From Budorcas taxicolor (Eukaryota; Chordata; Mammalia; Artiodactyla; Bovidae), in the NCBI RefSeq assembly GCF_023091745.1, contig NC_068910.1, positions 185,101,670-185,165,669 on the forward strand: a stretch of 64,000 nt of DNA, in the 5' to 3' direction. Positions 56,934 through 64,000 of the stretch are shown here, piece by piece; the stretch's first letter is position 1; each line of letters starts with the position of its first letter. The translations under genes were made by a program, and so were the position numbers. Under the pieces are notes generated by a model. The model searched no databases. It was given only the letters and a program-made list of their open reading frames with translations, and was not told the DNA's origin.

Positions 56934-58249
56934 CAGTGGACTCATAGAATTCAGACGCTGACCAGAGGGATCAAAGAAAGGTTATATAAGTAAAAATGGC
57001 GGAAACACAAGATTATGTAGTATATCTGACTTAGCAAGAGAATGGTTCCTGCAGCCTTGCTTGATTCCCCACTTCTGCTATCTCTTAGAAGCCTGGGATT
57101 GCTCAAAATGCTGGTGCCATGTACAGTGCCTTGGCACAGTACAGAACCACAGGGTTTTCAAGTCTGATATACTGTATTTGGATTCGAGTTTTGGATTTCT
57201 CAATCATCTTACTTACCAGGTGAATGACTGCCATCTCAGACACAACTTAGATATTATTGGTTACCCCAAGACTGCAACTGCCATACAGGACAAACTGAGG
57301 CAGGGATCAAACACAACAAATACAAACTGTCAAGAGCCATGGCAATGAATTTTATGACGACCAGCCATATTATGGTGCATTTAAGAAAGATTTGTTTTGG
57401 GTGAGTTTTCTTAATGAGTTTGCTTTGGCTGTTTGCTTTTCAAATAGTCTTAGCTAAGTTTACGGCTGGCAGTTGCTACAATCAACTATCATGCTTTCAT
57501 TTTGGAATGCAGCTATTGTTTAGATTGAAAATGGCTTTTCTCTGGATGAGATTCACAGTCCCTTTCTCCATTCCATAGAACTCCTTTTCTTTGTTTTCTC
57601 AACATTTCTTTCAGGGTATGCAGAACCTTAGGGTCTCTCCGTGCTGGCGACCTCCAGTAGGCAGGGGTGTCTGCCCCTGCCATCTTTTTTCTCTTGGCTG
57701 GGAAGGAGAGTGGGTATGTGTTTATGTGGCAAGCCAAATAACAGATTGAAGAGCAGTTTCACTTTATTCAAGCCCTGCTCCTCACCTGTGAGGAGACACA
57801 CTGGTCTGTATTTTTCTGTTGTTCCCTGGCAACATGTCAGTGGGGTAGCAAAATGCCATGGCAGGTTACCTATTTGTAATGCAAATGAGGTTTTTGAGTA
57901 TGTGTTGCCTCGGTCCTTTTTCTATGTGGATTGCTAATCCATAACACACTGCTGCTTCTGAAACAAATCTGGGCCTTCTGGTGTGAGAGCTTTCAGGGCA
58001 GAGGCATAAATTGACTGATTCCTGCTGTTCTTTCTCAAAGACTCTTATGGAAGTGGAGTCTGTCAACCATTTTGGTTTGGGTAAACCTATATTCTCAATC
58101 TCTGGGATTCTTCAAAAGCAAGATGACTTCATTTCCGGTGACTCATGAATACTCAGTGATAATACCAGTGATGTCTGTTAAATTGCTATATGGGCCACCT
58201 GTTTTCACATAAATTATTGGTTCTGGTCTCTCTTCTAGATTCCCTTCCT
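56934..58249. other. Single-copy DNA, candidate regulatory content
   Basis: Less AT-rich and repeat-free as far as I can see. It contains a 15 bp POU-dimer-like motif (57872-57886) and frames of 95 codons (57061-57348 plus) and 98 codons (57641-57937 plus) without domains. An enhancer or an unannotated exon cannot be excluded. Confidence 0.3.
57872..57886 (+). promoter_or_regulatory. POU-dimer (PORE-like) motif
   Basis: ATTTGTAATGCAAAT contains an octamer-type ATGCAAAT and differs by one base from the palindromic Oct recognition element as I recall it (ATTTGAAATGCAAAT). Confidence 0.35.
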
Positions 58250-58345
58250 TTTAACATTTCGTGGAGAACTTACTTTATGCCGGATGCTGTGGTAGTTGTC
58301 AGTGTGATGAAGAAAAATCAGTTCCTGCTTTCAGGGAGAATGAAG
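58250..58345. mobile_element. L2 fragment
   Basis: ggagaacttactttatgccg, atgctgtggtagttgtcag and gttcctgctttcagggaga follow the L2 3' order, in antisense. Confidence 0.5.
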
Positions 58346-58484
58346 TCACTGAAAAAAATGCTACTGTCACACTAGAGCCAGGGCCCATTGCTGATTTGGG
58401 AGACAGTAGCCAGGAAGGTTCCTTGGTGTAAATGACAAAATAGGTAGTAACGGTCAGTAGCTGAAAATACAAGCTTCGGTGGCA

Positions 58485-58690
58485 GAGTTTTGAGTCATTG
58501 AATTCTGGCTGTGTGACTTGCAAGTTGTGTGTCTGAGACCCTAGATCAAGATATTTAATCTCTCTACGCATTTGTTTCTTCATGTTTAAGATGTGGGCAA
58601 AATATCTTTTTCATAGGATGGTATAAATGCAATGTCAAGTATAGACCAGGACACAGAGCTGATCTCTAAACATGGTAAGCACTTAATAAG
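58485..58690 (+). mobile_element. MIR, nearly complete
   Basis: attctggctgtgtgacttgc, tatttaatctctctacgcat, gtttcttcatgtttaagatg, cataggatggtataaatgc and taagcacttaataagatgtg give the MIR core and 3' part in order. Confidence 0.7.
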
Positions 58691-60819
58691 ATGTGACCAT
58701 GAAAACTTAACGTGTGTTGACATTTATGCATTGTTTGAATGAGCAAATGTGAAGATGTTTTAAGACAAGTTTTAAAGTTGTTTTCCTCAAGTTCCTGAAG
58801 TTTCATAGATGTTTCTTGGTAGCTGCTTAGTCTCTCATAATTTTAATCATTCATTTCAATGATCAGTTTCCTAAGAATCCTCCCAGTATATAGACATTGG
58901 CTTCAAACCTGCTTTATTTCCAAATTTGCTGCTCACAATTTAGAGACAACTGTAGGGGAAAACAACCAACAAGATGGTATATTGGGGAAATCGTGACATT
59001 TTCTGTGCTAACTTTAGTACACAATGTTAGCAGTCCTTTGTATACATTTGAAAGATAGGTTCTTAGAATTGGAATAATCTGAACTGGAGATTCTTTACGA
59101 GCAGAAAGACTGAAAATTCATCTAAGGGATGATGAGGGTAATACTTGGACATTGCTAAGGATGCCACCTGTTGGCATATTTTATCTTGTGCCACCTTTCC
59201 ACTGCACATTAAAATTGGAGGCCACACAGGGAACTTCACACAGCAGTGAACATGACTGGGCAGTGTTGGCCCAGTGTCTGCCTCAAGTTGGGCCAAAAAG
59301 CTGGAGGCTCCCAGTTGGGGCTGAAACTACCTCTGGTGATATGGAGACATGGAACTCATGTTTTAAAACAAAATATGGTAACCTAGTTCATATTGGTTTC
59401 AGCAAGTGTATCAGGAAATAATAACACGCAAGTGTTGTTGTAGATCTAAGAGTCTACACAGTGCTTTAGTTTACTCAGATCATTTGACTGTGTAGAAAGA
59501 TGCACAAGCTATAGAATAATAAATATGCCTAATTAAAACATCCTTTGAGTAAGAGAAATGGGTAATTATATCAATGGGCCATAATTAGTTTAAATAAACA
59601 TATCTCTTTTAATTATTTTCTGATTTTTTTTTTCCCACTAACTGGTGTACTCATTGAAAAGAATGTTGGATTATTAGGTAGTTGCTTCCTGTCATAGTCT
59701 TTTTCAGAGATGAATGTGTTTGCATGTTTATGTTGTCCTGATTTTCTAGTTTTCAAAGAAAATTTTAAAAGTCATATGTTATAAATATAGGAAAGGGTAA
59801 AATTATAACACATGCTGTATTTTCAACATATTGATTTCTATTTGAGTAGGAAAGTTGTTTGGGGAATCTTTTTCTTTTTAACATGTAAACACCTACTGGT
59901 TAGAGTTGTTTAGACAACCATGCAACGTAGCTTTACCATGAACAGCGTACAGTGAGAAACTCTGAATAATATATATGTAAAATGAGTAACTGGATCTTAA
60001 GTATTGCTGATTACCACAACATCACAGAATACCAATTCCCCTTAAGAAATGTTAGTTAGTTTAGCTATGTTAGTTAACAAATTAAAAAATTTGTGATTTA
60101 ATCATATTTTGTGAAATGTCTGGTCTATACCATCAGAAATTCTTTAAAATAGGTTAACACTTTATTTTAGAATGTACATTAGGTGCTATTGAAACTATCT
60201 CTTCTGTTTTGATTTTCTTATTAAATATAAGTCAAATAAAGGTTTTTTTGAACCATGACAAAGCATGAAATCTCACCTATAGAATTTAATTCTGTGTGAA
60301 GATAGAATGGTCATAATATAAAACTCAGTTATTCCAATTTTATAATTAACTGGTCACTTTTAAACTAGTGTAAAAGAATGAGTAAAGCTAATGTAATAGA
60401 ACTCTGAGGAACAGATTTCACTGTAACAGAAGTGCTTTGATATGCTTATTAATGCAATATTATTAATGGAGAGTTGAAAATTAATATATGTCTGTTAGAC
60501 TAAGGCTGGGGTTGTTGCCTCAAACCATAATAATTGATTGCATGAGTTTGCTTGTTTAATAGCAGAGCACATTTACAAACCAGGGGATATAGTCTTTCTT
60601 TGGTGGAAACCCTGTAATGCAACCCTAAATCTTATGTGGGAGATTCTGTTTTTCTTACAGTAGGTCTGACAACTCATAGGGCAGTTTTGTTAATTTAAAC
60701 AAATCAATTGTTGAATATTTTTGAATTATATAGCTCATTTGCTAGAGATGGTTTAAAGTAAGAATGCATTTATGTTACAAATTTCAGTAATATATGACAT
60801 TCTTAAATTGTTTTCTTCA
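58691..60819. other. AT-rich single-copy DNA
   Basis: No element recognised. 60480-60770 is rich in homeodomain-type ATTA cores and might be conserved. The 89-codon frame at 59152-59421 has no domain. Confidence 0.45.
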
Positions 60820-60955
60820 AGAGGGAGGGGACATATGTATATCTATGGCTGATGCATGCTGATATATGGCAGAAACCAACACAATATTGTAAAGCAATTA
60901 TCCCCCAATTACAAATAAGTTAATTTAAAAAACTAAAAAAAAATTGCTATTCTCA
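60820..60955 (+). mobile_element. L1 3'-terminal fragment
   Basis: gagggaggggacatatgtat, then catgctgatatatggcagaa, then atattgtaaagcaattatcc and an A-rich tail match the ruminant L1 3' end. A possible imperfect target-site duplication is aaattgttttctt (near 60805) and aaattgctattct (after the tail). Confidence 0.78.
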
Positions 60956-62929
60956 TACTAGTCTTTGAAATTGACTTTTGGGTTTTCTTTTGGATGTTGT
61001 AGTCTGAAGGTACTTTTTTTTTTATTGTTGTCACTGAGTTTTACTCTTTAGTATATAACTTTACATAATTTAGTTAACCTCTGAGATTTTTAACATACTC
61101 ATACAATGTCAATGAACCTTTCTCAGTGAAAACCTGTTTTGCTAATAATTTTAGAACAAATTTCATGTTAGTGTGATTAAACAGTGGAAATATTTTCTCT
61201 TTCTTTGTATTAAAAGGAGGGAAAACCCACAAGACAAAGCTGACTTTTTCTTGACAGTTGTCTAGGGAAAAATTTGTAATAAACAGCACAAGTTCTGTGT
61301 GCAATGGTTGAAAGCCAATTCCTTTGTAGAAAAATAGATTGTAGTTGTGAACATCCTCAACCATTTGGTCTCGCTTGTAGATTCCAGCCTCTGAAATGCA
61401 ACTTTTTTTCATCTTTTTTTGCTGGATGAACAGCCTAATGTTCCATGCACTGTACTAGAAGTAGCATTTTATGCAACATTGAAAGAGTCAATTAATTTGC
61501 ATAATTTCATGAGTATTACCATGACTTTAAGGTAGGCTAGCTTGCTCAGTAGCCTCGTCTGCCCAATTTCTTGTTTTTTTGCTATTTTGACAAATTAATC
61601 ATTTTTAAAAACAATTAATTATACTTATGACAAACTGAACCTTATACCCAAGGGTCCTAAATTTTTATAGCAGAAATCTAATATTAATGTGAATAAGATC
61701 AGTGATTTAGTGAGTACCTTAACAGTCAACAATGCCTAAGGCTGAACAAAATTAATATTTTGTTTCCCATCTGGAGACTTCAGTAAAATTAATGAGGAAG
61801 GGGGACTTACTGTAATATATAATAGATACAAATTCACTTTTTCCAAACTGGGCATGCTGCTAACATCAGATCTCAGATACTTTGTGTGCTTTCACTGTAG
61901 TTTGTTGGCAAAATCTGTTCTCTTCTAAAGGAAAAATGGGCGCTAATTACTTCCAATGCTTTCCCCTATTGGCTCAAGTAAGAAATTAATTTAGATGATA
62001 TATTTAGTGATCATTGTGATTTTTAAAAAAAGTTTAAATAAGCATAGTCTTAAATATTTTTTAAAAATCATGTGAAACATTATACCATTAAATATTGATT
62101 GCACATATGACTAAATATGCTCACATAAAAAACAATTTGAAATTTGTTCTTAGTTTCTCCAAAAGATTCTGTGCCATAGTCTTCTAAATAAAAGGGAACA
62201 TTTTCTGGAAAACTCTAACTCATTTCTTTTTGTGACTTGTATATTTTGGGATAATGCTTGAAGAGATAGCTAGAGTAGTCCTGGACTAAGATCAATATTT
62301 AGAATTTGGTGGGAACTAATAGAATAAATTTAGTTGTCACTGCTGCTAGATGGCTTTTCAAATATCCTAATATCAATTTTAAAGCTTAGGTTAAGTTCCA
62401 ACCTGGGAAGAAGGACAACTTATATTTGTTAACATTTCTTAGGAGTTAAACAATTACCATCTTCAATTCTTAGATTTGTTTTTGTTCGTATCAACACTGA
62501 GTAGCATTTGTAAAGTTGCATTTTAATCTGCATTTTCAATTTCTACTAAACATTTCACAAATTATTTTTCATCTTTGAAAAGAACTGTTGGTAAATACAT
62601 AAGCAAGTGTACTGAGTATGTGTAAATCCGTGATACAGTATAAGTAATACATATGCAAATGTATGTATATTTTCCTTGTGTCATATTAATAGACAAATAC
62701 TTTTGGCATCTACGGGGATACAGCTGTCATGCATCCCTTAATAAGGATTGTACCTGAGCCCAGTGGTTCAAAGGTGGGTCTATTTTGCCACCATGTTCAT
62801 GGCAAATATCCTTCATTTTTGCCATTACTACGTATTTCAATTTAAATAGTCAATCACTTAGTAAACTTCTAGAATTTATACAAAATACCGAACGACTTGG
62901 CATTTTTTTTTCATAAAAAATGACAGTCT
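60956..62929. other. AT-rich single-copy DNA with an unassigned frame
   Basis: A 112-codon minus frame (61412-61074) is long for AT-rich DNA, but it has no domain, no repeat ancestry that I see and no clear splice or promoter context. The rest shows nothing. Confidence 0.4.
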
Positions 62930-63900
62930 ATGGATCTTATATTTTGTAGCACAAAATTCTCTTCCAAGTCTTAAAAAACCCAAAGCATTTACATTCTGTG
63001 TAAATCTGCATTATTAATTCACTGTAAAATAGATCCAGTTGGAGTACTTGTTTTTGCATTAAATTAAGCCTTTGATGTTCTTTAATGCTTTGATTTAGCC
63101 TCTAATTTGTCAGAGCACAAATGCACCAGCAGCTGTTGAAAATATCACTTTTGCAGTACCGTTCCTGGCCAATAAAACCCCGACAAGTCATCTTCCTATC
63201 TGGCTGCACAAAATAGCATTGAAAAAGTAGTCATTGCTTTGAAGTAGCACTCCAATTATAGGTTTTAACCCCACAGGTCACAGTTAGATTATTTATACAA
63301 TGCCAGTGTAATTCTGTCTCAATTCTAGGCTTTCTGTGTCCTGAGCATTCACCAGCTACACTGGAGGAAATTTCAATCAGTTGCTATGATGGCACTGACC
63401 TGTGTTTGATAGGGTTAGACAGCATTTGGCTGATTCCTGTATATTTTGTGCATTATTTAACTTTCTAAAATATATTTAGCAGCTAAAGCAAACTATACTA
63501 GGATTACCTTTTTCTTCCTTCAGAAATCAAAGTGCTAAGATGATTTTTCATCACATGGTGATATTGATTTCATCAGCTATATGATGCATGTGCATGTATG
63601 TATGATCATACCGTGAGTCAGTGAAACATCTTATTTGACAACCATTAATGATTTGGGGATCTTTCATTGTGCGTTTAGTCATGTGTCCCTTTCTGCTTGG
63701 GTTAAGTGCCAGTGTTGATGCTTCATAGCAAAATGGACAAATCCACCATGCTGGTTAAATTGTCTAAATTTATTACATTAGATGTTTCCTGGAAAATGCA
63801 TCTGCCAGCAGGAAATATAAATGCTACTTTTGCACCAAGGCAACTGGCTCTGCCATTTCTGCCTTTTTGATAATATTCTGAGCTACATTTGCATCAAAAA
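62930..63900. promoter_or_regulatory. Candidate conserved noncoding block
   Basis: Repeat-free and dense in motif-like words: cagcagctgttg (E-box) near 63130, ggccaataaaac (CCAAT-type) near 63170, tccaattata (homeodomain-type) near 63253, a 13 bp palindrome-like atcacatggtgat at 63550-63562, and alternating purine/pyrimidine near 63583-63602. There is no long frame. The pattern resembles vertebrate conserved enhancers, but this is a judgement from texture only. Confidence 0.3.
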
Positions 63901-64000
63901 ATATTGTGATAGAAGAACATGTTTTTGATTAGTTGTTACAATGACAACCAACAATTAGAATGAGATTCATATGATTTTAGAGAGGAAAATAGAAGAAATT

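Overview
This 64 kb window is nuclear DNA of a ruminant, of cow, sheep or goat type. The evidence is the repeat content: twelve sizeable BovB (RTE-type) LINE copies or fragments plus two short scraps, tRNA-headed Bov-tA SINEs, the Bov-A2 dimer SINE, older CHR-type tRNA-Glu SINEs and L1 copies with ruminant 3' ends. This combination is diagnostic of pecoran ruminants, but I cannot choose the species or chromosome. Outside the repeats the DNA is AT-rich and reads as intergenic or deep intronic sequence. I found no host protein-coding exon, rRNA, functional tRNA or CRISPR array. Every long reading frame I could identify belongs to a decayed retrotransposon.

Layout: 1-2968 is an old, nearly complete BovB whose 5' end lies off the window. 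2969-17110 is mostly single-copy DNA with scattered SINEs and a less AT-rich block at 4300-5570 that may be regulatory. 17110-19882 holds a Bov-A2, then a BovB body lying between a SINE head and a SINE dimer. 20200-26160 is a mosaic of L2, MIR, MLT1-like LTR, L1 and BovB, including one BovB and one L1 that each carry a 5' inversion. 27175-30012 has a 0.26 kb direct duplication abutting a BovB. 31976-35590 is a nearly full-length BovB on the minus strand with a 7 bp target-site duplication. 36000-46700 is largely single-copy, with possible regulatory blocks near 38.2-38.6 and 39.1-40.3 kb. 46700-50440 is a deeply nested stack: an ancient MIR split by an endogenous-retrovirus-type LTR, itself split by a BovB, and split again by a second BovB. 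50725-54225 is another nearly full-length minus-strand BovB, with a 5' leader different from that of the 32-35.6 kb copy. 55358-56933 is a 5'-truncated BovB whose reverse-transcriptase frame is interrupted by only four stop codons. 56934-64000 is mostly single-copy, with L2, MIR and L1 remnants and a possibly conserved stretch near 62.9-63.9 kb.

Nothing here works as a gene system. The shared theme is retrotransposition: BovB encodes an endonuclease and reverse transcriptase, and the Bov-A and Bov-tA SINEs carry BovB-like ends that let them borrow that machinery. No copy here keeps an uninterrupted frame. The most useful observations are structural: two different BovB leaders joined at the same point, 5' inversions, two insertions into one target site, nested insertions that give a relative age order, and a few single-copy blocks worth testing for conservation.
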